64,000 nucleotides of DNA, from contig JAEUWY010000013.1 in NCBI GenBank assembly GCA_022059125.1, positions 434,001-498,000 on the forward strand. Direction: 5' to 3'. A program made the position numbers and the translations under genes. The stretch's first letter is position 1. Each line of letters opens with the position of its first letter. The DNA is from Corynespora cassiicola. Lineage: Eukaryota > Ascomycota > Dothideomycetes > Pleosporales > Corynesporascaceae. Shown here one piece after another: positions 12,465-23,819 of this stretch. The notes below the pieces were generated by a model, which worked only from the letters and a program-made list of their open reading frames with translations, had not been told where the DNA came from and did no database searches.

Positions 12465-13785
12465 CTATCGCTCGTTCATGTATGCTCCATGCTTCCCCCA
12501 TCTAATACCCTTCATCGTCTTATCTTCATCTTTGCCAGGCCACAGGAGATCACCTCTCCAAACAGCTCGGATACAGAAGAATGCAGTGTTGAACCATAGT
12601 ATTACCAGCATAATGGTCAATGCACTGCAGACACCATTTATTCCAGGACTGTTCAGTGCCTTGCCCGCTTGTATAGCGGCAAGCGTCAACCCCGCATTTG
12701 GAAATATAAAAGCCCACCAGTTTAGCGTGAATTTCATTTCACGGAGTCCCGTTATGACTGCCACGGTCGAAATGCAGAAGAACCAGAATGCAAACAAGAT
12801 AATGAACAGTCCTGAAAGAATGCCTAGGCCCTTGACAAGGTCGCCGTCCGGTAAAGTGAGCTCTGTCCACTGGTCTCCGGGAATGACACTGGGAGCTTGT
12901 GAGGCTAGCGACATTAGGCCTGCTGCAGTATATCCTGATTCTTGTGAGTGTCATTCTCCGAGGCAAATGAACCGATAAAATTCTTACCTGCCGGCCCGAC
13001 AGAGACATACATCCCTGGTCGCGTTGAGGGCGAGGGCAAAGAGCTCGTCATAAGCCGCTGAGTGTAAATTGAATACATCATCAACGCAACGACCCACGCA
13101 ATTCCTTGCAGGGCTACCGCAGCTACCCACATGTACCAACCTCGTTCGCGCGGCTGGCTCGGAATCATGGTACCAGCCATGCTGCCAACCACCAAGAGGG
13201 GGTAGATTGGGAATATCCATGCAGGTACCGCGTCTCGCACATTGAGACGTTCATGGTGGAAAAGAACGTAGTATTGCGCCACACCCACGATGAACACAAC
13301 TCCACAGTAGATCCAGAAACACACCTCGAGTGCTTTTACCAGCCATGGTCCGGATTTGGGGACTCCGTATGCCTGTGCGCCGTTCAGGATCAGGGAGATC
13401 GATACCCAGTATGCGCCGAAAAATAGGCCTTCGATTGGATGATGAATCGACGCGGTCAACTTCTTCGGTACCAGAATAAATCGCGTGGCCATGAGGCAAG
13501 TGAAGACGACGAACATGACTAGGTCCAACACGTAGAAGATTTCTCCAATAGTTGTGAGTCCAGAAAACTTGTTGGGGGTGTTGGAGAGCACCACCGCGAG
13601 TGCCCCCGTAGACATTGTAGCTGCGAACCATGGCCCGTGTGGAGTTAGCTCTCAACCCCAGATTCGTTACGTCGATTAGCTCACCATGTAAAGTGGGCTA
13701 TCCTATCTCTAAATCCGGCCGTTCTCGGTGGTGGTGGTGTGCCTTCTTCATCACCAAGGGGTTGCGATTTTTCGGCGAACTGCAT
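12465..13785 (-). CDS. TDT/Mae1-family anion (malate-type) transporter, abnormal first intron
   Basis: Exons 13785..13685, 13634..12988 and 12934..12465 give 405 aa in one frame. Exon 1 ends in RIAHFTW and exon 2 opens with PWFAATMSTG, together a hallmark of the fungal Mae1/TDT (SLAC1-fold) family, which moves dicarboxylates, sulfite or similar anions. About ten hydrophobic segments are visible. Intron 2 is ordinary (G|GTAAGA to CAG|GA). Intron 1 starts GTGAGC, has a good branch site (GCTAAC), is 50 bases long, but ends CACACGG instead of an AG. Nearby AGs give a stop or, at TTCGCAG, a frameshift. So the gene needs a GT-GG splice, starts internally at 13615 (losing the first membrane segment), or is damaged. 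Substrate not determinable. Confidence 0.75.
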
Positions 13786-14785
13786 TTTTGCGGATTGGTG
13801 TCGCGACAGTGCACAGGGGCGAATCCACCGGCAGCATCCTTTTTAACTGAATGCTTTCACATTGCAGGTTTGGTTCTCTGATGTCATAACCCAGAGCTAC
13901 GAATTTCTCTTGTCGGAGTCGGGTCCGGCATCTTAGTGTCTTTGCTTCTGGATACGTTCCGTGCCGACATCCGAAAGCATGGGATTTCTTGTTTTTTCCT
14001 ACTGTGGGTATCGATTCAAGAATATGGTTGAGATCGATTCGGGATCGGTTAAGATGGGGCATTGTCGCTACCAATGACGAATTGGTGACAGATTCGAGAT
14101 GCGTTCAGCGATTTTTTTTTTTTGGAAAATGTTCGACGTCGGTCTTTCTGCGGCGAAACGGACGGGAGCAGGCGCCACACCAACTAACTCCACGGCCGAC
14201 GACTGCCACCAGGGCCTAGACTTCTTGAGAATCTACCTTGTCTGCACCTTTAAAGTTCGACAGAGTACCCGGAGCTGTGGAAGCGTATCTCGACTGTGAG
14301 GGGGATTTTGCCACACCTAACTAATTCAGTGACGAAACTCGAAACCCTACCGATTTACCATCAGCAGGAAGAAAATGTAAAGCTCAACAGGGAACTAAAG
14401 CTATATGATCCTTAGAATACTTCCAGTGCAATCCGCACATCAAAAATGGAGCCAAGTGTTGGAAGGGACGACCGTGTCGCAATAACTCAACCTCGCTTTA
14501 GTGCCTCGACAGGTAGATTTCCCTAGTACTATTCAAAATATGTCCTTCCATCATCAGGCACCTCTCTTCATCTACATCACTTTCGCATCAAATAATCTTC
14601 TAGTTGTTAATCTAGCTGTTTCAAAGCGACTCCAGCACTCATACGATACTGCCTAGCCTCACTTTCCAAGGATCATCGACACTACAACAACAGCTTCCGA
14701 CTTTCGCCTAGTCTCGGCTTGAAAACTCGAGACAAATTGCCGCATATATAACAACTCAATCCCAACGTCGCCAACGCCTTTTCTA
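13786..14785. other. Divergent promoter region
   Basis: About 1 kb between the TDT transporter (minus) and the gene starting at 14786 (plus). It has a T-run at 14110-14121 and a TATA box at 14744. No coding sequence is supported. Confidence 0.5.
14744..14749 (+). promoter_or_regulatory. TATA box of the gene at 14786
   Basis: TATATA is 42 bases before the ATG, which would make a very short leader. Called on position and sequence only. Confidence 0.4.
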
Positions 14786-15911
14786 ATGGAGGCCCAAGGT
14801 CAAGGCCAAGCAGTTACGGCCGGTATTCGCGGCGCGGAGTCGCTTGATCCGGAGCGCTACGCGCTGAAAGAGACAGGATGCGGCAATTGCACCACAACCA
14901 TGGGCCAGCATCACATGTGCACAGCCCCAGCTGACTCCTCTCGCCCAACATGCTGTCCTCTTCAGCTCCCCTCCCAGGAAGAAGAATGGACACATATAAC
15001 CCATCCCATCATGGCCGCCGCTCGCAAGTCGGAGAACCCCAGGATGATGCGCTTGGACTCTGGATACGCGTCTTCGGATGACGTACCGGCCGCCAGAGGA
15101 GCACCGCAACGAGCGATCACGCCGCCCTCCACCGACGACTGGGAATGCGAAACCGTGCACGACGTCTCGAGCACTTGTTCTTCCGGAGAATGGGTCTCCT
15201 CAGGTAAGAATCCCAAGACTTTCGCGCCCATTTTTTGGAAGGCGAAGGCAATACCATGCTAAACCCGCTCTAGCGACCAACACCTCTTCAGCATGGACAC
15301 TACCACCACCACCACCACCATCACAACCGCCATGCTCAAAACCAAACCCCCTCGCCAACCCCGCAACCGCCGCAAAATTCAACATCAAATACCACATCCC
15401 CTCGCCCTTTTTCTACGAATTCCACGACGCGACCGCCGCCATGCGGTACATTTACTCCAAATGCTCGCCCTCGTCCCTCATCATCAAAGACCCGGTTTCG
15501 AAAACGAGCTTGCACCCCTCCAACATCGAAGCAGCGATCTCGTTCCTCCGGGCCAGCAACCTGCACGACCCCAAGGTTCCCTTCGACGAGAAGAGACTCT
15601 TCATCGAGGAGTTTATGAGCGGGGAGGAGGCGTTTGCGCGGGTCGAGGTGCAGGATGAGGGCGTGGGGATGCTTTGCAGTCTCGAGGTTGAGGGGGTGGT
15701 GGGGGATGAGGTTATGGCGGATGTTCAGGAGATTGCAGAGTGCGTGTTGGAGGGGCTGCGCGAAGAAGGTATGCTCTCTTTTTTTTTCCCTGAAGAGTGG
15801 AGGTTGGTGTGCTAACTTTGTCCAGGTATTGTGACGGCTAGCGTGATCCGCATCAGGCTGGTTTTGGCGCTGGACGGTGCTATCGTGACTGGATATTTTG
15901 TTGACTGCTAG
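14786..15911 (+). CDS. Hypothetical protein, 332 aa
   Basis: Three exons: 14786..15203, 15274..15768 and 15826..15911. Both introns are canonical (CAG|GTAAGA to CTAG|CG; G|GTATGC to CCAG|GT) and keep phase 1. The N-terminal 140 residues are disordered-looking with several cysteines (about 32-60) and Ser/Thr/Asp-rich text around TPPSTDDWE. A proline run follows the first junction. A compact C-terminal domain from about 165 to 332 mixes helix and strand (FNIKYHIPSPFFYEFHDA, SLIIKDPVSK, IRLVLALDGAIVTG). I recognise no family or catalytic motif. The last exon completes the final hydrophobic strands, supporting the model. The coding strand changes from C-rich to G-rich near 15620. Confidence 0.65.
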
Positions 15912-16537
15912 ACCGACCATTTTTTTGGACGGTTTTTTTTGGCGCTTGGTGCGGAAATTGAACGAGCTGCTGGATTTCTTCCTCGTTGTTCTGTCGCAGC
16001 CAAATTTAATACGGGCTCGCTGGGCGGCGGGCTCATATAGCATGAGCCTTTCGACGCTATGATTGCCATCTCACTGCAGTCGTGAGGGAAGGAAAACTGG
16101 CCATACGCTTGCGCAAAAGTGTGGAGGTTGATGCGGAGAATGTACGGTACGAGGCATGTGGATGAAAAGTGCACTTTTTGCAATGGGCGGACGTCAAGAT
16201 TGAGAGGAGAGGAACTTGGTCGCGTAAGTATGCGCAACATTTTGGCCTTCATGGCCATTCATTAATACTGTATTACTAGTCCTTTATTGATATCCCAAGA
16301 TTATACCCACGTTATACAAACCCATATAACCTAACGCAACCGCCATGCAAACTTGTGCGTAACCATGCTATCGGAAACCCAATGTCAAAAACGATGTAAA
16401 GGAAGAGCAAGGAAGAGAACCCGATAAGTGGAAAGAAAAACTTCGGCGATAATGAGGGTGATCGGAAACTTTGAGACCCTGCTACTCAAAACGTCGCGCA
16501 CTTCTGTCGATATGATAATGGAAAAGAAATCCGACGT
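15912..16537. other. Intergenic region between convergent genes
   Basis: About 0.6 kb of 3' flanking sequence for the genes at 14786 and 16538. A short T-run lies at 15919-15926. No gene is supported. Confidence 0.5.
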
Positions 16538-16978
16538 TTACACCCTAACATTTCTCGACATTTCCATGGGGACGCCGTGACGAACGGGAGAGTTGTTGTC
16601 TTCTTGGTCTTCGTGCTCGTTCGATACTGGTTTGACAATGATGGTGATCTGGCCCAGCTTGGACTTCATTTCGGTCGCCGCGTTGGTCATGGTCGGGGCG
16701 GCAATGGCATCCGGGGCGGAAGTGACGGTCGGGACGGACATAGAGTTCTTCGGCGCTTCGCGCCGATTGACTTCTTCGCTCCAGATGCGATCGAGCTCCC
16801 TCTCTCGGTGGTCGGTTTCGAAGCGCATGGCTTCTTCGTCGCGAACTCGTTTGCAAAAGCGATCGCCGTAGCGTCGAGACTCGGGACCCCACCCCCAAGT
16901 GCGGCAGTCCATGTAGATGATGGGATTGTTGGTTATGAAGGGACGAGGGTTTCCGGGAACTTTTATGACGTATGGCAT
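16538..16978 (-). CDS. Hypothetical protein, 146 aa
   Basis: Single-exon model from ATG 16978. The N-terminus (MPYVIKVPGNPRPF...YMDCRTWGW) looks like a folded, conserved segment. A charged helix follows at about 35-75 (FCKRVRDEEAMRFETDHRERELDRIW), then a Thr/Ala/Met-rich linker and a polar tail. The frame stays open upstream of the ATG for 38 codons without another ATG, so an upstream exon is possible. No family recognised. It is divergent from nothing nearby and lies tail-to-tail with the gene at 14786. Confidence 0.5.
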   Translation of the reverse strand: MPYVIKVPGNPRPFITNNPIIYMDCRTWGWGPESRRYGDRFCKRVRDEEAMRFETDHRERELDRIWSEEVNRREAPKNSMSVPTVTSAPDAIAAPTMTNAATEMKSKLGQITIIVKPVSNEHEDQEDNNSPVRHGVPMEMSRNVRV

Positions 16979-18129
16979 TTCTTGTGGCTGTACAAGACGA
17001 CTTTCTTCGAGTTTGTGGAGTTGGTTTGATCCAAAAGGGAAGGGGTTGATTAGTGTGGGTGCGCTGAGATGTCTCGGATGCGCCGGTGCTCAACGCCAAG
17101 TCTTAAATAGGGGAGGGCAGACCGGGGAAAAAAGCAGAATCGCTGGCAAAGATCAAAAGTGAATTTGTAGAGGGAAGACTGTGACCGGGATAGTTGATAG
17201 TTCGCTACCAAGCTTGAAGGGTGCGTGATCACTCCGCCACCTCCACCATTCAATACGGCTTTGAAACGTTAGAAAGACTTACTAAAAAAGCTGTCGTACT
17301 TCATCGATGTAGGTGATACAAAGCAAGTGTTGATATATCTTGCACCCCGACACCATGCTGGTTACGATGAAGGAAAGAAGAGCACTACGCACTGCGTAAG
17401 TCTTTAGTGCTCGAATTAATTGAGATCGTTGAGCCTCGAAACCTTAGTTCAATGTCACAACAGAAAACACCGTTGCAAAGATCACCTCCGGAGCTGTCTC
17501 TTGCAGCGCGTTGCGCCTATCTGTTCTGAAACCAGATCCGTTGAGAAAGGTATTGGCAAACAGGAACGTGCACATAGTGCCGATGGGAGGCATTCGGACA
17601 GCTTGGATTATATCGCTGGTAGCTTCGAAATATATCATACATCAAGTGCAAAGTATGACGGTGCTCTTGTTCGTGAGATATTGGCGTCAATGGCGTATCG
17701 CACCGTGCTGCTTATGGATATTCGAGGCTCGAAAAGTAATGATTCGCTAGATGATGTGAATTCGGAGACACTTTGTTTGTATAGAGACTCAGAGACGCGA
17801 CCTGAAGGAGCCCAGGTATACATGATGAAATGGGATTTCTCCGAAGGTGGAATGGATGATCGACATGAGGTTGAAATGCAGGTCAAGAGCCTCAAATTGC
17901 GGGGGTTGACTAAGCCCGCTCCGCTCTTGGCATTGTGTCCCGCAGTGACTCAACTTCAAAATCTAGCTAGGTAGCTTCGACCGAACAACAAACTTCTACG
18001 CCCAAACACCCTCGTAACGGCCCCTTATCGTCAGAAAGCTACACTCTATTTCATACTAGAAACTGCCCTTCGGAAAACTCGAAAGACCTGTCCTCCAGCG
18101 ATTCGAAACTCGGCCAACGCGACGACAAG
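16979..18129. other. Intergenic region with a doubtful 184-codon frame
   Basis: A plus-strand ATG frame at 17420-17974 has no recognisable domain, mixed codon use and competing open frames on the other strand; I do not call it a gene. The right end is the promoter of eIF2B-alpha. Confidence 0.45.
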
Positions 18130-19237
18130 ATGGCCGCCGCAACGCCCACAACAGATAGGCCGTTGCCTTCGTTCGACATTGTCTCGACATACAACAAAAT
18201 TTTGAAGTCAGACCCCGAGTTGACCATGCCCGTCGCTGCCATTGAGGCGCTCGTCGAAGCTATTGCCCACAGCAGCGTGTCCACCGTCGCCGAAACCCTC
18301 GCTCTCCTCGAACGTCACACGGCCGTCCTCAAATCTTCGATTCCAAACCCAATCTCACTATCTGCAGGAACCGATCTGTTCCAGCGTTACCTGATCACAA
18401 CCCTCAACCGGCCTGCCTCCCTCAACCTCGGCCCTGACGACGACTTCCGCGCAATTCGCAACCATCTTCTGTCTAATGGACGGCTGTTCGTGGATAGGGC
18501 GAAGCAGAGCAGGGAGAAGATTGCGAGCTTCGGAAAGCACTTTATCAGAGATGGCGCTACGATTTTGACAAATGGCGGTTCGAGGGTAGTGAGCGCGCTT
18601 CTCCGGAGCGCCGCCGAGTCCAGCACAATCCGTTTCAAGGTCATCTACGTGTCGTCCCCGTCGAATTCCAGGGACTCGAACGAAGGAAACCATACCGTAG
18701 ATGAACTCAGGTCAAAGAACGTGCCTGTCGCGGTCATCCCAGACTCGGCTGTTGCCTACTCATTGGGCAAGGTCGACATGGTCATTGTGGGTGCCGAAGG
18801 TGTTGTTGAGAACGGAGGAATCATCTCTAGACTAGGTACCTACCAGATGGGACTGATGGCCAAGAGCATGGGAAAGCCCTTCTACGTTGTAGCCGAGAGT
18901 CACAAGTTCGTCAGGCTCTACCCCCTCAGCCAGTTCGATCTACCAATCGAGCAGCGCGTCCTGGATTTCAAGGTGGCCGATGATATCAAAACCAGTGGCA
19001 GCGCCAAGGCGGTTGAAGATGAGGGTATTGCCGACATGAACAAGGAGTCCGAATCTAAATGTTCTGGAAACGCACCTGAGGACGCAGTAGATTTCACGGT
19101 TAGTTCTCCTGGTAGTTCCTTTGTTAACGAATGCTAATGCAGAACAGCCACCGGACCTGATCTCTGGCATCATTACCGAGTCCGGAGTCTTGACTCCCTC
19201 CGCTGTTTCCGAGGAGCTGATCAAGATTTGGTTCTGA
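18130..19237 (+). CDS. GCN3: eIF2B alpha subunit (GCN3 homologue)
   Basis: Exons 18130..19098 and 19148..19237, 352 aa. The intron begins ACG|GTTAGT. Its acceptor is the second of two nearby AGs (GCAGAACAG|CCA), because only that restores the family ending: DFTPPDLI followed by GVLTPSAVSEELIKIWF. The protein is the regulatory alpha subunit of eIF2B, the guanine-nucleotide exchange factor for eIF2, and senses phosphorylated eIF2-alpha in general amino-acid control. The N-terminal helical domain spans about 1-125. The Rossmann-like domain from about 130 carries ILTNGGSRVV, VDMVIVGAEGVVENGGI and GTYQMGLMAKSMGKPFYVVAESHKF-type blocks. Length is slightly above the usual 300-330 because of an acidic insert at about 290-320. 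The start has a favourable CAAGATGGC context. Confidence 0.95.
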
Positions 19238-19324
19238 GTCTTCCTGCCCCCGTCAGATATTACTCCCATGCTTCACATGATAAATGCGCTCAAAATGTGG
19301 CGTTAATTACTCATGTGTCGGTAG

Positions 19325-19478
19325 GGTCAAGTTCCCATTTAAGGACCTGTACCACTACAAGAAGCGCTATGCCGAGGACCACCTGCTCCCGCAGAACCCG
19401 CACTCTGAGAACACCAAGCTTTCCAGTGGCATGAACAAGAAGGATGACGACCGCTCAGAGGAGACTGGGGAGGTATGA
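19325..19478 (+). other. Possible alternative last exon of eIF2B-alpha
   Basis: A frame of about 50 codons with protein-like composition (FPFKDLYHYKKRYAEDHLL) runs to a TGA at 19476-19478. It follows a GGTAG acceptor. Splicing from a weak donor inside the last Trp codon of eIF2B-alpha (TG|GTTCTG at 19230/19231) to 19325 keeps frame and would replace the final Phe with a 50-residue charged tail, giving 401 aa. It could equally be the tail of an unrecognised gene or chance. I do not recognise the sequence. Confidence 0.3.
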
Positions 19479-20809
19479 GCGATGAAAGCCATGTGCCAGC
19501 GAGGATATGCAACAGCCTTTGCATTGTTAGATACCCAGTAGAATAGTACCAACGAATCATGAGATTCGACTTCATTAAATGGGAGTTTTTATCAAAACCC
19601 AGCCTTGAGATTTGAGAATAGACCCAAGGAACGCGATGCCCATCAAGCCAGAGTGGCTCTCAATCGCCATCACCGCCCCGCGCAGACGTTTGCATCTAAC
19701 CCCGCAGCTCTCGCACTCTTGCTCACACCCCACCAAAAAGCGCACCAATCCTGAAGAAAGCAAAGATGCACGCCCCTCCCAAAACCCTGGCTGCCAGAAT
19801 CCGCACCACCTGTCCGCACACACGCTCCCCGCAGCGCGTCTACCTCCCAGCGAGCCCAGAGCTGAGAAGTACAACTACCCCTTCGGCGCTTTTGGCAGCG
19901 GCTGCTGGACAAAAGGGCAGCTTTGAAAGAAAAAAAAAGGGTATGTGGGGAGGGGGAGGATAGAGGGCAAATGTTCTTGGCAAGGGGAGTTGGGTCTGTG
20001 GGAGTGGCTGGCTGCTCGGTACTACTGCTATGGTTGAGGGGTGGGAAGAGTGTGTGGATGGGGAGTGTAGTGTAGGGACTGGAAGAATGGCGGGGCTACG
20101 AGGACCTTGAGCGAGGGCGTGGTTCGGCTGAGGTCGTCCTACCCTGACCCAGACTAGTATGGCGCGATGGTGATGGCGACGGCGAAGATGGCAAGGAAGG
20201 AGTGAAGAAGCACATCTGTCTGCATTCTGCCGCTAGATTGATTGATAGATTGATAGATAGACCACACCCCCCCCAAACCAAAACCCCCTTCCCAAAGCAA
20301 AAAAAAGTCCAACAAGACGCAGGCTATGCAGCAATACCGTGACGCACACGAGTGTCCTTTCTCCCCCAGCTGAGACGCCATGCTATGAGTTCTTGTTCTG
20401 ATCCCCCGGCGCGTGGCCTTTTGTCAAGGAAAGGTGCATGGCAGGACCGAAAAAAAAGGATTTCGGAAAGACGGAAAGAGAGGTAGGCAGGCAGCATTCT
20501 GAATCAAGCAGATGACGCAAAGCCAGAAGGAAAAATAAGAAAAATAAAGCAAGGTAACCATCCCATGGCCGTATCCTTGACCCCAATCGGCCATATGTTG
20601 CAATTCCGTGCAGGCCCTGTAAATTTCCCATTCGTAAAGTTCGTGTAGACCATTCTCGTGCAACGAGAGAGAGAGAAAGGAGATAAGAATATAGGAGTAG
20701 AAAGATGTTTCTGCAAGGATACCAAACGCCGTTCTAGTTTCGAGGTTCCGCATTTTGTCTTCGAGTTTCCGGATAATTTTTGTTTTCATCCCTTTTGGAA
20801 TCCAATGCA
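19479..20809. other. Intergenic region between convergent genes
   Basis: About 1.3 kb. A short plus-strand frame at 19766-19963 has a basic, Ser/Thr-rich, presequence-like start and ends beside a GTATGT, but I find no continuation. A C-run lies at 20268-20274 and a GATT/GATA-type short repeat near 20237-20258. The right part is 3' flank of the GATA factor. Confidence 0.45.
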
Positions 20810-22530
20810 TTAGTCCTCTTCGAGCTCATCCAATTCTCTCTGCTTTTTCGCAAGCGCTTCTCTCATAGCCTCGGCTTCGCGCATCAGGCGATCCCTCCTT
20901 GCAGCTTTATCCTCTTGAGATGCCCCGGGGCTGGGGGACGGGCCTCCGCTCGGACGTGATACGATGGCCAGCGACGGATCGATATTGGAATCCTGGCTTC
21001 TGGGCGGGTTAAGAATGGATGAAATGGCATTCGGTCGATGCGGTACGGGGTTCGAGGGCGCTGAGGCTACTTCCTCCGGTTCCAGTGTCGCACTTAGGCT
21101 ACGCTTCCTCGGTGACGGTGCTCCCGGCTGCACGTTCAACGGCGTTAGCGAATTCCCCGGATGTGAGGTAACAGGTTGACTAGCGTTCCAGTGGGTAAAA
21201 TCGATGGCGGGAGGCGCCCTTGGTTCCGGCGGGTAGTCTTCGCTCGATTCGATGGCAGTGGACGGATCTGGGGATACGGAGTGTTCGAAGGACGGAGTCT
21301 GCATTACGCGCGGCCGTGGAGAGTAGCCAGCGACAGATGATGCAGCTTGTGTACTACCATCGCCTGGTGCTGCGGGTACGACACGTTTCCGACGCTTGAT
21401 TTCCTGCTTCTTCATTGCGACTGGGCGGTGCGTGCCGTGGAGCTTGTAGTAGAGACCTAAGAAAGTCAGCAGGCGACCCTACACGTCAAATCGGTAGAAA
21501 CCGCGCAGAGCGTGACATACCACAAGCGTTGCAGATGGTGTGTCCTGCCTCATCTCTCCTCCAAAGAGGTGTGATGGTGGTGCCGCAATTTTGGCATGCG
21601 GGGATCACGTTGGTGCCCCCGGTCGTGGAGGACTGGGCAGCGCTCTCGCCGCCAGCATCCGATGCACCGGAGCAAGAATTGGCTTGGGCGAGGGCGAACT
21701 GGGCGGTCTTGGAGACGCGGTTGTTGAAAGCAGGACAGCCGTTGCAGCCTTGCTGACCGCCAGTGCCGTTGCACCTGCCCCCGCCAGGACATGTGCCAGC
21801 ACTCATCTGGTCTGCGGCGACATAGGTTGCGACGCGGGGAGAGGCGGCGGCATTCCCGGGTGAGGTGCTTCTGTCATGGCCCTGGCCTGGTGCTGGGCTC
21901 TGCGAGACGGACACGATGGGCTGTGATTGCGTGTTGCGCTTCAAGTTAGTAGGCCGTTGCTGGTTCCGGGCCTTGAGATACAAGCCGCATGCATTGCAGA
22001 TTGTCTCGCCCGAGGGGGATCGGCGCCACAGCGGTGTCCTTGTGGTGCCACAATTGCTTTGCTTTTGTCAGCAAAGCCTCGAGAGGTATGCGGCAGCGGC
22101 GGCGGCGGCAGGAGGGGAGAGCGGGCAGTCAGTTCTTCAGAGGGGCGGCGAAGAGATGAAGGAGAGGTTGGGCGACGAACCTGCAGACTTGGCCAGTGAC
22201 GGGGGCGTTGCCTCCGCTGACGCTCCTGGGGGCCATGGAGACGGTCGAGGCAGGCGTGGGCGCCTGCTCGGGCTGGTCGCCTTGCTGATAGGGGACGGTG
22301 TCCTCGAGGGAGTGGTAGATTTCAGAGCCTTGCTCGTGGGGAGGAGAGACGGGCGGCTGGCCCTGGGATCTCGAGTCGTGCCTCGGTGCATGGGAGGCTT
22401 GGGCATGGTGCAATAGGTTCAGGCTTTCGGCCATTTCAATGTCCTCCTTGCTGGACTCGCGGGAAAGCTGGTGCGGATGGGTTGGGGTAGGTGCCAGCGA
22501 CGTGCCTCCGCTGGCTGAAGAATTGGCCAT
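20810..22530 (-). CDS. sreA: SreA-type GATA factor, siderophore/iron repressor
   Basis: Exons 22530..22181, 22056..21521 and 21456..20810, 510 aa. Two GATA zinc fingers of the C-x2-C-x17-C-x2-C type: C116/119/137/140 (split by intron 1) and C271/274/292/295 (intron 2 falls just after C295). Between them is the cysteine-rich region C206-x5-C-x8-C-x2-C224, the iron-sensing signature of SreA/Urbs1/SRE. The C-terminus (about 475-510) is a charged coiled coil, also typical. Known members bind ATCWGATAA-type sites and repress siderophore synthesis and iron-uptake genes when iron is sufficient. Intron donors and acceptors are TGCAG|GTTCGT/CAAAG|C and TGTG|GTATGT/TTAG|GT. Start: the first in-frame ATG, with [13 protein letters not shown] shortly after. 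No siderophore gene is adjacent. Confidence 0.95.
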
Positions 22531-23819
22531 GGCAGCGGGCACTCAGGTCGGGCGGGATGGGGGGTGTTCTAGAAGGGGATAAGGGTATGCGTGGGGATGC
22601 GATGGCGAAGTGAATGCAGAGGGCATAGGTAATCGGGCCTATGTCCGTCTAGTTCCAAAGTTTAAGGTGCAGCGGCGAGGCAGGCACGCCAGAGCAGCGA
22701 GGGCCTGGGATGGGATCGAGTACGAGCACGATGGGTGGGTGGCGGCAACGTGACCTGGGGTGATATGCGGGCGGCCCTAGAGCTTGGTTCGCGGAAGCAA
22801 AAGCGTGGGCGGCGCGGCTCCTGTGCAGGCCTGGTGCTTTATGGGGGCCGAGTTACCAGGCAGAGATGGATGGCGGCCGGAGGAGTGTCTTGTTCGTCAT
22901 AGTTCGCGTGCTGGGGGAGCATCCAGGTGTGCCAGGGAAGCGTGACAAGCCTGTGCAGATAGCCGTCGCGGTCAAAGTGGCATCGAATTTCGGTGAGGCA
23001 CGGCCAATCAGCGCCGCCGCGATTCTAAGCAGTGGAGCCAGCCTCAGCCGCTAGCACTGGCCGGGCCCGGCAGCATTCAGGGTCTCTACACCTCCCTGGG
23101 ACGTCAAGCAATCGCAAGTCCGACGAAGCTGGCGATACAAGCTCTGCCAGACACGAACTGTTCGCGCGGCGGCAGTGGCTGTCCACAAGCTCCAACAGGC
23201 GCGCGGCGGCCCCATTTGGTCGCAAAGATCGGCCTGTGGCGACAGCAAAAAGCAGCTCTCACTCGAGCGCACCGCCGCGTCCACTCAGCGATGCCCCTTA
23301 GTCACCGCGCCTGTCGAGTCTCCACGAGCGTGTCCATTAGCAATCCTCGACGTTGGCGGCCGGCTCAGACTCCGGTGGCAGTCGACTGCCCTGCATGCCC
23401 AATCAGCGCCGCCTGGAGTCCACCATCCGCGCCCCTCACGCATCCACGGCAACTAAGACGAGCAAGCGAGCCACTATCAAGCCTCGTTTATTGAAGACTC
23501 TAGCCATATCAACCCCTCCCATCCCGGCCATCCCTACCAGCTGCCCGAGGCCGTGTCCGCCAGAAACAAAAAAACCCAGCCCCCATTCCTTTTCCCGTGC
23601 CCGCGGCAAGTCCAAACAAAGTACAAGGTATACACGCGACTGACGCCAAAGCAAACCCCCATGCCACACCTAGATGCGTACAAGAATAGCACACTGTTGC
23701 CTGCCTGCCTGCCTGCCTGTTCGGCCCCAGCCATGCTGGAGTTGGCTCATGCGGCGAGTGTTCCATCGCCATCGCCATCGCCATCCATGGCCCATTCCAT
23801 CGTGGGCTGGCCCAAAGCC
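22531..23819. other. Upstream region of sreA, and 3' flank of TVP15
   Basis: About 1.3 kb, GC-rich, with a CTGC repeat at 23698-23719 and a CGCCAT repeat near 23767-23786. Open frames on both strands are compositional. It probably holds the long sreA leader and promoter. Confidence 0.5.
23698..23719. repeat. (CTGC)n microsatellite
   Basis: Five uninterrupted CTGC units plus flank. Confidence 0.8.

Noticed and set aside
17420..17974. 184-codon plus-strand frame before eIF2B-alpha
   Set aside because: No recognisable motif, codon use unlike neighbours, opposite-strand frames equally open.
19766..19963. Short frame with presequence-like N-terminus ending near GTATGT
   Set aside because: No downstream exon found in frame.
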